A stretch of DNA of 22,146 bases. It comes from Chara braunii (taxonomy: Eukaryota; Streptophyta; Charophyceae; Charales; Characeae). Position numbers and translations under genes: made by a program. Below, piece by piece: positions 1 to 9,747 of this stretch (positions are counted from its first letter, which is position 1; the number at the start of each line of letters is the position of its first letter). A model generated the notes under the pieces. The model did no database searches, was not told where the DNA came from, and saw nothing but the letters and a program-made list of their open reading frames with translations. The DNA lies in NCBI GenBank assembly GCA_003427395.1, contig BFEA01000352.1, positions 425,582 through 447,727 of the forward strand, read 5' to 3'.

Positions 1-70
1 TATACTGCCCCTATTTCCCCCCCGCAAAATCCCCCATACCCCCCCCCATCCCCAAAAGTTTCTCAGCAGA

Positions 71-107
71 TTTGGGCTGTACTCAGCAAGTGCAGTACAG
101 CCCCAAA
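71..107. repeat. Imperfect hairpin (inverted repeat)
   Basis: The arm at 71-83 (tttgggctgtact) is matched by its reverse complement at 94-107, with one extra C in the right arm and a 10-base loop. There is no T-run after it, so I do not call it a terminator. Function is unknown. Confidence 0.6.
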
Positions 108-399
108 CTCAGATTTGGAAAAAAATCAGTGGATGCACTGGATGGTTGTTTTCTGACTGGTCGGCAGCAAAACTGTCAGAGGTCGGGGTCGGCGGTCGGC
201 AGGTATGCATCCCTGATGTGAAGCAAATAAATCACACTTGCTCACCCACCTTTGAGTCTTTTCACATGACCCAGATCGTAAATGTTCACAATGCGGTTAA
301 ATGAGCTTCAGCTCGACTTGCTACATTCACTTCAGAGGGTAGTTAATGGTTCCTTCGTCCGACTGTGCTGCTGTGTGATGATGTCCACTGTCGTTTTCA

Positions 400-428
400 C
401 TATCATCATCACCATCATCATCATCACC
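400..428. repeat. (CAT/ATC)n microsatellite
   Basis: An imperfect run of tatcatcatcaccatcatcatcatcac. In one frame it reads as polyhistidine, which is a low-complexity artefact and not evidence of a protein. Confidence 0.8.
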
Positions 429-2150
429 TCTGGATAGCTCACCTTCGTATACAGTCGTCATTAGTTTCAGTGTGCCAGTGGACCTCCACACACATGAATG
501 CCCCGTTGTTCATCTCTCTCTCGTTTATGGTGAACTTCTGTCTGCAGACTCTACACCTTCTCTGAGAGTTCTGCACTTGTCGAAGTCTCCTCCCACTCCA
601 GGTCAGCGCTGTGCATCCCTATCAGACATTTTTGCACTTGTAGAATCTCCTGGTTCTTTCAGCTTGCAGTTCATGTGTAGCTACCCGCTTTAGGTTCACC
701 AGTCACATCAACTCCAGGCTGTTTACGTACCCCCAAGCTACACATGTACTCCCAGCTGTTTGTCTATCCAAGCTCTTGGCACTATGCATGGTCCTGATGT
801 TTCAGCTCTTGACGTCAATGCAGCTGTTGGGACGGTGTTGGCAATGTACCCTTGCTTCACGAGTTTCGGGCGGTAGTCGGCCCACAGAGCATGGTCCTGA
901 CATTCCCAATGAAACTCCTTCCTAGTATGGATTTATCAAGCGACTGCAAATGGAGGGATCAGTCCACTGTGAAAACTCCGTCAAAAAATCTGTCAAACGA
1001 GCAAACCAGACACAAAACAATGATCCACATAGTCAACATAACTGCGCATGTTGCTTAAGAAAATGGGTCTTACGATACTGGCCATATTCGGAGTACAAAA
1101 TTCACGAGAGAGCACAATGCCATCCAATTGCAAAAGAAATAAATGAACTTGACAGGAGAGAGGGAAAGAAGAAGAAGAAGATGTACACCAGCAAAGACCA
1201 ATGATAATTCCCCTTCTTCTCACCAACCAATCTCCTCCTCCTTTTCTCCTCCCCTCTTTTTTCAAACAATTAATAAAAATAATAATGATGAATGGCCGAA
1301 CCAGAATCAATGTCCGAATCCCTCTCCCACTGCAGGCACAACATGAGGTCCACCATAGTCATGGCCGCCCTCCTCCTTCCTCTTCAGGAAGACCGAGGCT
1401 ATGGCGGACTAATAGGGCCTTGCCCTGACGTGCAAAAGACAACTCAAAGCAGCTATGGCTGCTTCCACTCAGGCCGCCATGCCTGACTCTGCCTCGAAAT
1501 GGGGGGCTTCCAGATGCAGAGCCCACCAAGTTGATGAAGATGGCGTCCACCACAGCCAGGTAAGTACCCCTGGCACTCCCCTCTCCTAGTCCCTTCTTCC
1601 TCCTCCTCCCATCCGAGGTCCTCCACCATAGCCAAGGTGGGGAGCTTGGTGCCCTTCTTCCCCACACAGCGCTGCACACTGCCGCTGCTCCTCCAGCACT
1701 CCAGCAACGTGACTTCCAAACTTGCATGCAGCAAATGAGGAGGAGCACTTCGCTCCTCCTGGAGATATAGCGGCCTACTTGCCTCTTGGGCGGTGACTTC
1801 CAGGTCGCGCGGCGTCCAAGCAACCGGTACCTCCTCCTTTGCGAAGAGAAACATCATTGCAGACTCTGATATCCCCTGTATAGGCCCTAGACTCAGGCTA
1901 CTTGGATTGGTACCCGCGTAGACCTAGTCTACAACTACTGGCCTTAAAAAATGCCAGCTTTCATCTTCCTCTGCTCGGCCTCGAGTACCCGACACATCTA
2001 CCACTACTTGGTGTGGTACCGGCCTACCTGCTACTTGAGTTTTTTCCCCCGCGCTGCAACCCTCAATGTCACGGCCATAGGCAAGTACCAGCCCTACCGG
2101 TGTAGGGCCTCACCCTGTTAGACTTTCAAGCCTAGGTTGACCCCACTGCG

Positions 2151-3458
2151 GGTCCTAGTTGGCTCGGCTCCGCCCACGCTCATGCTCAGGGCGCGGAGCC
2201 ATTCGTCACAGGGTCACCCCCACCTAGTGCTTTGAGATGGATGGGGGTGGGCCATCGAGTGAGAGAGCTTTGACATTGGGGGATGTAGCTCAGCCCTCGT
2301 GCAGGGTGGTAGTTTCGTTGAACCTTCGCAAGCGCAGTTTTCCTGATGCTTAGTTGTTGTTGTTGTTTTTTCCAGACAGTCACACGGATTTTTCCGGCAT
2401 ATGGGTACGCCGATCGGGTTAACTCATCACTCCCGGAATGATGTATACTTAACCAGTTGCAGTCTTTGGGTTTAACAAAGACATCCTGATGCTTAGTTGT
2501 GTTTGCAGGCAATTGCTCTTTCTTAGTTGTGTTTGTAGGCAATTGCTCTTTCCAATACTCAAGCAGTCCAGGGAGTTCATTGAGCCCCTTTCTTCCGTTG
2601 TGCGCAGGCTAAGCGTCATCCTTAGGCCACGCATCCTTTTCCTAACGCAATAGCCCTATGGCATCATCGGGGTGAGGTAGCACCGACTTTCCCCTTAGCC
2701 CCATATGCACTTAGCAATCCATGCATTCCGTCCATGACATTCGCGACTACCCCTTAGTCTTTTCGGGGTTCCCGCCCGCATGCAAAGGGACTAGGTCACA
2801 ATTCAACCATTCTTAACTTCACTTTTCCTTTCCATCCGTACTCAAGATTGCATGCACGAAGGTCCCATTCATAGGCAGAGTTTATGTCAAAGGCCGCTTA
2901 GCGCTTTGCCCTTCCATTTTCCTTTCCCGCTCAAGACATCCCAAGGCTACTCACCTACACAATCAAACGCAATGCAAAGGCCGATACAATCCCCCGTTTG
3001 GGGTCAACACATAGTCCCTCCCACATGCCTGATTTCCCAAGTCCTTGGGTTCTTTTCTTTTCCATTTCCTTCGCTCATCCCGATCATTCTCTTCTCTTAG
3101 TCATGCAGTCGGGGTTCTGGTTGAGTCAACTGACCTTGCTTCCAATTACCAATTCCCTTCTTAGTCCTCTTTGGACTGGCTCACTTCCAATCTCACAAGC
3201 ATTTTGCGCTCACAACTCTTTCAGATCCTCAAGTATTCCCTTTTTCCTCCTTGGTGGCGCAAGGGACCGACAACCCCCCTTTTTGCCCTCTTTCTCCACC
3301 AAGCGAGATCAATTTTTTTTCACCGTCCGTCCCCTGGCAATGTAACAAGTGAGGGGGAGAGGGTTAGTTGCATGCCAAGACGGAAGGGTGGAAAGGGTAA
3401 GGATTAGACTTAGGATATGGGAGAGGCGGGGAGAAGAGAACCAAAGGAGGAGATAGGG

Positions 3459-3460
<2 letters not shown>
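2151..3460. other. Unassigned stretch between low-complexity tracts and D gag
   Basis: No domain is recognisable on either strand. A GC-rich inverted repeat lies near 2166-2201 (ggctccg against cggagcc). The phrase cctgatgcttagttgt occurs twice, near 2341 and 2485. From about 2600 to 3330 the plus strand is pyrimidine-rich, and from about 3340 to 3460 it is purine-rich, grading into the GA array. Element D's pol would be expected on the minus strand here if D were complete, but I find no reverse transcriptase, RNase H or integrase motif. Confidence 0.45.
2492..2551. repeat. Tandem duplication, 2 x 30 bp
   Basis: Two adjacent 30-base units (2492-2521 and 2522-2551), each beginning cttagttgtgtttg and ending gctcttt, differ at one base (C/T). 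The near identity suggests a recent slippage duplication. Confidence 0.85.

Positions 3461-3550
<90 letters not shown>
3461..3550. repeat. (GA)n microsatellite, ~45 units
   Basis: An uninterrupted GA dinucleotide run of about 90 bases, preceded by about 120 bases of purine-rich DNA. It can form triplex (H-DNA) structures, and its length is likely variable or poorly assembled. The minus-strand Ser-Leu frame through it is an artefact. Confidence 0.97.
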
Positions 3551-3553
<3 letters not shown>

Positions 3554-3746
3554 TTCCTAAGCATAATCAATTCTCTATTTCTACTCTCCCTTACCGTCCT
3601 ACGTGAGACCCCCCTTCTGTGTGTCACCGCCCTCGCTCTATTGAGCCAGGCGTGGGTCGGCCAAGGAGATGGAGGAGGAAGAGGGTGCGAGGTGGTTGAC
3701 TATGGCGGATGGGTGAAGGAGAAGGAGGAGGATGTGAAGTGGTTGG

Positions 3747-4002
3747 TTATGCTCCTTGGTCGCCTTGACCCATAGACTGGCCTACCTTCTTCTTCCCGGT
3801 CTCCCTAGCCTTTTCCTTTATACGAGCCACAACTCCCCCATCCGAAGTCTCACTGGCCCCATCATGCTCTGTCTCGTCCCCATAGTCTGGAAAGTCGTCA
3901 ATTTCTGTCGCCTGACCATCATAGTCGACGAACATAAGTTGACCTTTCTTTTTCCAGTCCTGGGGAAGTCTCTTCGTCCTACCATTTCCCTGACTTTGAT
4001 GC
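3747..4002 (-). pseudogene. gag: Element D gag, C-terminal part
   Basis: On the minus strand this reads EHQSQGNGRTKRLPQDWKKK and then an acidic stretch containing VDYDGQ and IDDFPDYG, ending at a stop at 3747-3749. The acidic, Ser/Asp/Glu-rich tail is what one expects between the capsid and the end of a Ty3/gypsy Gag, but no CCHC zinc knuckle is visible. The part of this open frame upstream of 4003 belongs to the inverted repeat of the inserted element, not to gag. The frame matches that of the capsid part beyond 5403 once the insert and one target copy are set aside. That is the main reason I assign it to the same gene. Confidence 0.6.
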
Positions 4003-4006
4003 TCGG

Positions 4007-4230
4007 TGTCGAGCGCATCGGCCCCCGCGCGAGCGAGGGCCCTCCCGACCATGTCACGCAGGAGTTGTTAAACTAAAACATAACTTAAGAGACAACTTAG
4101 GAACGATGCAACACATCCTACGAGCCGTTGAGACGGTCGTGGTCGCGTCGTCCCTTCGCCGCTCTAGCCGGGTGCACCAGTTGTACATCCCACGGTCCCC
4201 TACGACAGGATAGGTTCCCGCGGGGCATAA
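4007..4230 (+). repeat. Left terminal inverted repeat of the fold-back element
   Basis: Reverse-complement match to 5177-5399. Long conserved blocks include the outer 18 bases, catgtcacgcaggagtt, agacaactt and cggggcataa. Similarity stops abruptly after cggggcataa at 4230. Confidence 0.85.
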
Positions 4231-5176
4231 CGGCAAACTACCGTTGTCCCTAATATATGAAAGCTACTTGCAGTGGACACATCTTCTATCTCTAGGAAGC
4301 ATCTGGGGCGGGGGTTCGTTGCTTTAGGAGCCGACCCTGTTATCGACCCGGAGTGGACCGTTCTACGGGGGGGTAATTTGCCGATTCGATGGAGACGGCC
4401 CGACTTCTGGGATCCGAGTTGTGTGCTCGGGTGAGGAGAAGGACTACCCCAGACCACTTCCTAAAGGGAGAGGCATGCGACATCTCAAGCAATGCCCCTG
4501 ATAAGGAATCATTCGCAACGCAGCCTGTCATCTGATAAGATTGAGAAAGTATGGAGACAGGTTTGAGCGAGTATAATCTTAGGTTGGCGGTAGGTTGGAA
4601 TGAATAACATTGGCAACGTGTCTCATCAAGTTAAAACTAAGGCAGTCCGACTACCTTGTCGGCTGCATCTATGTTATTGTCTATAACCAACTCCTTGTTG
4701 ACGGTTGTATGGTTGTTTTGTGGAGGTCGACCCGAGGTGGTCGGGGTTTATTTTGATATTGTATTATTGAATGTTTCATATGATGATTCAATTTCTTTTA
4801 GTTATCATTTCAGATTGAATATTTATTCGTCTCGGCTACGATCGACTCCTTTTGATATAATTATATGTGTGGTTGTTGTAACTTTCGCTTGAATATGTGT
4901 TAAAGGGACTAGGATCGAGTTGTGGGTTTCACGCTTGGTTGAAGCCATCCTAGTCGATCGACGTTTGCTTCGTACCTTGGAGATCAGCGCCCTAGGAACG
5001 GACGACGTTCGGGTCCATTCGGCGTTTAGCCAAACATTTCCTATACTGCAGCGAGACGAGCAAACGCCCTCGGCTGATCTACCTCTGCGATTGCATCTCA
5101 AAGCCTTCGCATGTGGGTCAGTAGCTCGGTAGGGATACGCCCCTAAGGGTGGTGACAGCCCCTTAGGGATGCAAGC
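4231..5176. other. Central region of the fold-back element, no recognised gene
   Basis: About 946 bp between the inverted repeats. Only short open frames are present and none shows a DDE transposase or integrase motif. From about 4740 to 4890 it is AT-rich, unlike its flanks. It may be captured host DNA, as is common in non-autonomous elements, but I cannot identify a source. Confidence 0.5.
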
Positions 5177-5399
5177 TTATGCCCCGCGAAAACCTATCCT
5201 ATCGTAGGGGATCGTGGGATGTATAGCTGGCGCACCCGGCTAAAGCGGCAAAGGAGAGATGCAACCGCGTCCGTCTTAGCGGTTCGCGGAATGTTATGCG
5301 TCGTTCCCGAGTTGTCTCTTGAAGATGTTTTTAGATAAACTCCTGCGTGACATGGCCGGGAGGGCACTCGTTTTCACGCGAGGGCCGATGCGCTCGACA
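5177..5399 (-). repeat. Right terminal inverted repeat of the fold-back element
   Basis: Inverted copy of 4007-4230. It ends gcgctcgaca directly before the TCGG at 5400-5403. The visible differences from the left arm are mostly single-base substitutions, with a few small indels. Confidence 0.85.
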
Positions 5400-5403
5400 T
5401 CGG

Positions 5404-5926
5404 ACCCAAGCTTTGCCTCTATATCTAAGGCTTTCTTGCTAAAAGAGGCGAAGTTATGTTGGTCGACGTAGGCCTCATCCACCACCTCTGAAGGTAGACA
5501 TCTCAAGTAATCCGTGAGGAGTACCTGTTGGTCGTAGCGCATATCAGGTACCCTGAGCAGACGTTCTACGGTGTCAGTGATCTCAAGAACATTCTTGTAC
5601 CTTTTGGCACAAAGATTGTTAATCGCGTTGGTGGCCTTCTGCTCCCCTTGAGGGTCATGCCACCTATTATACACAAACCGTACGAAGTCTTCCAATGTCT
5701 GGGCATGGGCCCAGGCATCGAAATTATGACCGTAGCCCTGTTGTTGCACTAACCCATTTAACCAACGTGTTGCCGATCCCTCTAAAAAGGAAGCAACAAC
5801 TATGCATAATCGCTGCACAATCCATTGGAGAACCTAGATGACTTCCTGCTCTAGCCTGGTGAGCTTGTGCCTCACCCAGGTATCCAAGTCCTCATCCTTC
5901 TTCTTGTCACCAAAGAAGGGCTTAGG
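5404..5926 (-). pseudogene. gag: Element D gag, capsid (Retrotrans_gag) part
   Basis: Minus strand from about 5926 downward. The frame opens with PKPFFGDKKKDEDLDTW, the usual F-x-G-(x)n-W start of a Ty3/gypsy capsid domain. It continues through FLEGSATRWLNGL, LEDFVRFVYNRWHDP, a Leu-rich helix region and KKALDIEAKLGS, where the fold-back element interrupts it. Order and spacing match the Retrotrans_gag family, which forms the particle shell. An in-frame TAG at 5834-5836 (minus strand) breaks the domain. The frame is the same as in the N-terminal part at 6461-6850. It is a dead copy. It could belong to a gag-only (TR-GAG-like) element, because no pol follows. Confidence 0.75.
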
Positions 5927-6460
5927 ACTCAGCAAGGGTATCTTGGGCATCCACTACATAGGCTGGATCTGCCCAGGTGAGTGCTGCAGTGGCTGCATAG
6001 CCACTGAGACAGGTTGCTGCACACTCACCTAGGCCTGTCCTAACGATGGGACTGTAGTTACTACCGTCGTGGATGGTATAGTAGAAGCTCAAGGACTGGA
6101 CCACTAACTACTGGTTGTCCGCTTGAGAGAGGCATGCCATACATAGGCGAGAAGGTTTGCCCTATTGGCAACGACATCACTGAAGGACCTGCAACCAAAG
6201 GGGCAACTATAGGGAACTAGGGCTGCCTCATGACTGGGCGAAGCCCCTGAAGTGCAGCCATAATTCGTTTCTGGCCTGCCAGTAGTTCAACCAACAATTC
6301 TTGTTGAACTACCTGTGTTTCCGCCACACAAAGTGGCAAGTTGCGCAGCGACCAATCAACAGGATTTAACGTAGCATCATCTAGTTCTTCTAATCCTCTT
6401 AGCTCCGACTTTTCTCAATCTAGCCCTTTCTCTTCTCTCTTCTACTTCTCTCAGTTGCCG
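5927..6460 (-). pseudogene. gag: Element D gag, degraded linker between N-terminus and capsid
   Basis: Minus strand. A Glu/Arg-rich segment, RQLREVEERRERARLRK, continues the N-terminal region after a TAG stop. A frameshift then leads to a frame reading DDATLNPVDWSLRNLPL and ELLVELLAGQKRIMAAL, followed by a Pro/Gly/Val-rich linker with a TAG at 6217-6219. The pattern of basic coiled-coil-like region, helical segment and flexible proline-rich linker is typical of plant gypsy Gag upstream of the capsid. Reading frames have to be switched by eye, so boundaries are approximate. Confidence 0.55.
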
Positions 6461-6850
6461 CTACAACTCATCATGAAGGGCTTCCGTTTGGAGAATCTCA
6501 TAATCCTCCGGAGTGAGCGGGGGCTGCTGGCTGACTTGCACGCCAACAGTCTGACTTATGGAGCCTTGAGTACTCTGATTGATTCCTGATGAAGAGGCCT
6601 GTGAAGAGGCCTGTGACATGGTAGAGGAGGTAGCCATGGTCACACCTCTGCTGGCTATGCTCCTAGCCCTGGCACTGGCCTCAGTGTCCCTTGTCCTCCG
6701 CAATGCCGCCCTCTCCCTAGCTTCTCTCTGCGGCCTCCTTTCCTCTCCTGTACCTATCTCTAGGAAGGTCAAAGGTCGACTGAGAGCAGTTCTGCGAGTA
6801 TCCCTAAGATCTTCCACTAACTCCTCCTCACTACTAACAACTTCACTCAT
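6461..6850 (-). pseudogene. gag: Element D gag, N-terminal part with start codon
   Basis: Begins with ATG at 6850 (minus) and runs 129 codons to a TAG at 6461-6463. The product starts MSEVVSSEEELVEDLRDTRR, is rich in Arg, Glu and Ser, and contains a short internal repeat (SQASSQASS, from a 12-bp tandem duplication near 6590-6612). It ends ILQTEALHDEL and then the stop. The following codons continue the same charged helical pattern, so the stop is a nonsense mutation rather than a real end. The start is chosen because it is the first ATG of the frame and stops crowd the upstream sequence. Confidence 0.6.
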
Positions 6851-8131
6851 GAGCTACATTGGAGTGCGATCTAAACTAAAATCCACACTGAATCCTGCCT
6901 GAGCCTGACACGCAACCGAGTAAAAATAATCAATGAATCTCGGTCAGCCTGGAGAAAATAATCAAGTGGTAACCAATAACTAGTGTCAAATCCTACAGGC
7001 AATACTTCCTATTTTTAGATTACTCTGGAACAGATTGCATGCAGCGAGGATTACTATCTTATATCTGCAGTTGTCTGTTAGTTGTCAGTCAAGTCCGTAA
7101 CAACAAAATCATCTAAAATAAAAATAATATTTCCTGCAGAGATGTATGCTGGATGGCCGGTAATTCTTATTAATTCCTCAGCGAACAGTTGTCAGAATCC
7201 AACCCTCACCCTGTATCCCTCTTGAGTAGTCACTTTGTATCGACGTCCTAAGCATCTGGTTAAGCAACGTGTCTGAAGGTGTGCAATCCGGCCCACCCCT
7301 GTGCCCCAAGTCTATGCCGAACCTGCCAGCCCCTGCACCTTTTTTATCCTCGCATGCAACGAGCCTTACACCTGGTTTGATTTGGTTGATCAAGAGGCAG
7401 TTTAAGGACAGCCCCCAAGGTCCTCATAATTATTTAACGTCGCAGACAGGATGACGATCACAGCCAGAGTCAACACCGAGTCCCCGCCAGAAATATTTAA
7501 AGACGGTCTGGTAAGCGTTTGTTCAAAGGGCTGGCATGCCCAGCATGACCTCTATTGCACAGCAGCAGAATCAAGGACTTGCGGCAAAGCATGTGTGTAC
7601 TAGTCCCAGCTGGATGGCACGGTGATCGTGACCCGAGTGCTTCGTCCAGGGCCCTTCAGAGGCTTGGCCCGTCTCCCACCAGCTTGCTGCCCAGGAAGAA
7701 TGTAGACTCTCAAGGTTGAGCGCTCGCAACACCTCACATTGAGAGGACTCTCAAGACAAAACTCACTTCCTCACAGTAAGAAGCAATGAAGAGGGTAGAT
7801 AAGGAAGAGAGCAACGTACCTCATAAGCTGCCCCCAACCACAGATTTCTCACTGGCAACCTGATGTGCATTTATGATGACCGGTATTTGCCTCGGCACAA
7901 CCAACAGGAGAATGCAGTTCCACCTCAGCTTAAATGCCACATCAGCGAGCTCTCATCATCCAAAGTACACCCGCAATGTCACCACATAGCTTCCTGGCGC
8001 GCCCACACGACCCTGGGCCGCCAATCGTTCAACGCCCAAGCCTTATCACTGCCCCACACCTCATGCGAAGCACCAACCAGCTATTGTGAAGAACCAATGA
8101 AGCGCAGTTCGAAACAGCTCCTATACCAAAT
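6851..8131 (-). other. Probable untranslated leader of element D; no gene seen
   Basis: About 1.28 kb between the D gag start and a weak primer-binding-site candidate at 8117-8128. A leader this long is plausible, since element 1 in this window has about 1.5 kb between its PBS and gag. I see no domain in any frame, only short unrelated open frames. An AT-rich patch lies at 7097-7135. If the PBS call is wrong, this is simply unassigned sequence. Confidence 0.35.
8117..8128 (-). other. Candidate primer binding site of element D
   Basis: On the minus strand this reads TGGTATAGGAGC, matching 10 of 12 bases of the plant initiator-Met tRNA site TGGTATCAGAGC. Plus-strand TG follows at 8132-8133, so a minus-strand LTR ending CA could start there. 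No full LTR is traceable beyond it, so support is weak. Confidence 0.3.
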
Positions 8132-8197
8132 TGCAAGGAAAATGAGCAATAGCGAGATGACAATGTCCAGCATGCACAAGGCCAGATAGTATCACAG

Positions 8198-8470
8198 TGT
8201 CCAGAAAGCAGAAATGCACCAATATAACACCAATGGAGAAATCGTAACACTGAAAACCAATGTCAATGAGAGCTTGCTCTCGCCACCACCAACATGAGTG
8301 TCCAGGCCCTATCTCCCTACTTGGCGCTCGACGCCCATCCTATTTCCTAAACAGCTACAGTCTGCCTACTAATTCACAACGCAATTGTTGACGTCAGCAG
8401 CCTACGAAGTACTTGAAGATGTCGCCCATAGCAGACCATCGCCAATACCAAGTATGTGCCCTCACATCAT
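8198..8470. repeat. Repeat copy A, left segment (interrupted LTR-like repeat)
   Basis: Clear similarity to 18432-18706, starting tgtccagaaag against tgttcagaaag and running to gtgccctcacatcat, where element 1 begins. Shared blocks include gagagcttgctctcgccacc, acttggcgctcgacgccca and gttgacgtcagcag. Together with 17656-18306 it forms one repeat of about 920 bp that starts TG and ends CA, as LTRs do. I find no target duplication around the whole repeat, and its strand is unresolved. Confidence 0.8.
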
Positions 8471-8835
8471 TGCAATGACTTGCTAGTTTCTGGTCGCCTG
8501 TAGCCTCTCTCTTGTCGAGGCTGTACCATTGTAGGTCAGATTCGTAATTTTGTTTGGTTGAGGGCTAACCGAGAGACCTGCCCGTACGAAAATCCGGTAG
8601 GGACATATCTGCAAATTTGTGAAAATATAGGCCCATACTAACTGGAATTCCTACAGCTACCCTAACTGCGAATAGCAGGCCCGGACTACCCCTAGGACAG
8701 ACAGGCCCTAAGGGCCTAAGCTGATAGACAGTCCTATAGCCTTTAGCCGGGTAGGGAGAGGCCCTAGAGGCCGACACAGCAAACGGTACCGGTCGGTTGG
8801 TCAGTCCGGTCTAGGTCAAGTCTAGGCTAGTTTAG

Positions 8836-8845
8836 ACTATAGATA
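8836..8845 (+). promoter_or_regulatory. TATA-like box in 5' LTR
   Basis: The sequence actatagata is conserved at 16738-16747 in the 3' LTR and lies about 365 bp into the LTR, a reasonable U3 end. Assignment is by position and sequence only. Confidence 0.4.
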
Positions 8846-9447
8846 GGATGGGCACATCGGTTCAGGGCTTTTGGCAGTTGGTACCAAGTACATCGTTGTT
8901 GTGCAACGCGTGAACCAGAAGTGGTGACGGCTCAGCGTTGAGGGAGACGGACATAGCCAGACCTTCGGAGCACCGGCCATAGTTGGGACCTGCGCTGTAC
9001 TCTGTCAGCACATGGGGCTGTACATAGGCTTGGGTTATTGAGGTCTGCTGAAGGCGAGAGAAGATGGTACCCTGCTGGACCCTCCTCCGGAGTGGGGTTC
9101 CAGGGTTGTGGCGCTGCAGCCATAGCTGCAGCCTCTTCCTCAGAGGTCATCTTGTCAGGAGTGGTGGCGCTGCTGCAGGCTTCTACCCGGCAAGTCTTCT
9201 GACACTTCGTCATCATCAGATACTGTGGCGTTGGTCTTCTTCTTCATCCTCTGAGTGGCGCTTGGCCTCAAAGGCCTGTTTCATGGTGGCACTGTCCTTT
9301 GGAGGCAATACTTGGGTGGCGCTTGATGTTTCAGGGGCTCAGGGGTGTTACGAGTGGTTACTCAGGGTTGGGGAGTGAAGCGCTGCTCATTTCTGAGCAG
9401 CGCACAGTAATTCTAAGGTTATCCTGACAATTTGAGACTTTCAGTTT

Positions 9448-9453
9448 AATAAA
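9448..9453 (+). promoter_or_regulatory. Polyadenylation signal AATAAA in 5' LTR
   Basis: A perfect AATAAA, conserved in the 3' LTR at 17351-17356. In an LTR element this signal is expected in R. If so, R starts after the TATA box and U5 covers the last ~250 bp. Confidence 0.5.
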
Positions 9454-9734
9454 CTGTGTGCTACTAGGTTTGGACTATCATCGTTTCATTGTTTCCTGAA
9501 TGTGATCTACTCGGCTTTTCTTTATGCCTGGTTGTGAGGATTGAGTGGAGTGAATTGCACTTTTAGTGTACCCTGTCATATCGCATGGTCAAGTCTTCCG
9601 CTAGGTTTATTTCTCCCTGTGCAGTGTGATACTCCTATCCTCTCCCCTTCCTTCTGTGTATGTATGGGCATACCTGGGAGTCTATGTGAGTGCGTGTTGG
9701 TCTTCAGACAACAGACAACCAGAATCATAATAGT

Positions 9735-9747
9735 TGGTATCAAAGCG
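9735..9747 (+). other. Primer binding site of element 1 (initiator-Met tRNA type)
   Basis: The sequence ttggtatcaaagc begins two bases after the end of the 5' LTR. TGGTATCAAAGC differs at one position from TGGTATCAGAGC, the complement of the 3' end of plant initiator tRNA-Met. That tRNA is the usual primer for minus-strand DNA synthesis in plant Ty3/gypsy elements. Confidence 0.85.

Larger units (their letters stand above)
1..2150. other. Unassigned stretch, no recognisable gene
   Basis: I see no conserved protein domain, RNA gene or element boundary here. The first 55 bases are C-rich with runs of 7-9 C. A (CAT/ATC)n tract lies near 400-428, and GAA/AAG-rich and AAT-rich tracts at about 1160-1290. 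Open frames are short, overlap on both strands and resemble no family I know. A near-duplicate phrase (tgcacttgt followed by gaa and tctcct) occurs at about 571 and 631. A donor/acceptor pair at 1560/1669 is reported as a finding. The region could be old transposon sequence or intergenic host DNA. Confidence 0.5.
4003..5403. mobile_element. Fold-back (long-TIR) element inserted in element D gag, with TCGG target duplication
   Basis: The element spans 4007-5399 (1393 bp), flanked by TCGG at 4003-4006 and 5400-5403. It starts tgtcgagcgcatcggccc and ends with the reverse complement. Its arms, about 224 bp each, are roughly 80% identical by eye. The middle (4231-5176) has no recognisable transposase, so it is probably non-autonomous. 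It sits inside the minus-strand gag of element D, and the gag frame lines up across it. Established knowledge: Ginger-type DNA transposons carry gypsy-like integrases, have TIRs beginning TGTNR and make 4-bp duplications resembling CCGG. The start TGTCG and the TCGG site fit loosely. A MULE is less likely because those make 9-11 bp duplications. The class assignment is inference; the structure is seen directly. Confidence 0.75.
8471..9732 (+). repeat. 5' LTR of element 1
   Basis: Starts tgcaatgacttgct and ends agaatcataata, followed by one G and the PBS. It is collinear with 16390-17655, with substitutions mostly C/T and G/A. One larger difference lies near 8500, where the 5' copy has about 17 extra bases. 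TATA-like actatagata is at 8836-8845, just after a short inverted repeat (agtcta/tagact). A polyadenylation signal aataaa lies at 9448-9453. Its last bases are TA where the 3' copy has CA, a one-base change. Confidence 0.95.

Noticed and set aside
2278-2293. The string gggggatgtagctcag resembles the 5' end of a plant tRNA-Ala.
   Set aside because: The following bases give no D-loop, anticodon arm or T-arm and no usable B box, so it is neither a tRNA nor a convincing SINE head.
3364-3627. Minus-strand frame with a long Ser-Leu repeat.
   Set aside because: It is the translation of the (GA)n microsatellite, with no start context or flanking domain.
9064-9378. Open frames of about 100 codons within the element 1 LTRs (also at 16940-17329).
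   Set aside because: They lie in non-coding LTR sequence, differ between the two LTR copies in length and residues, and show no known domain.
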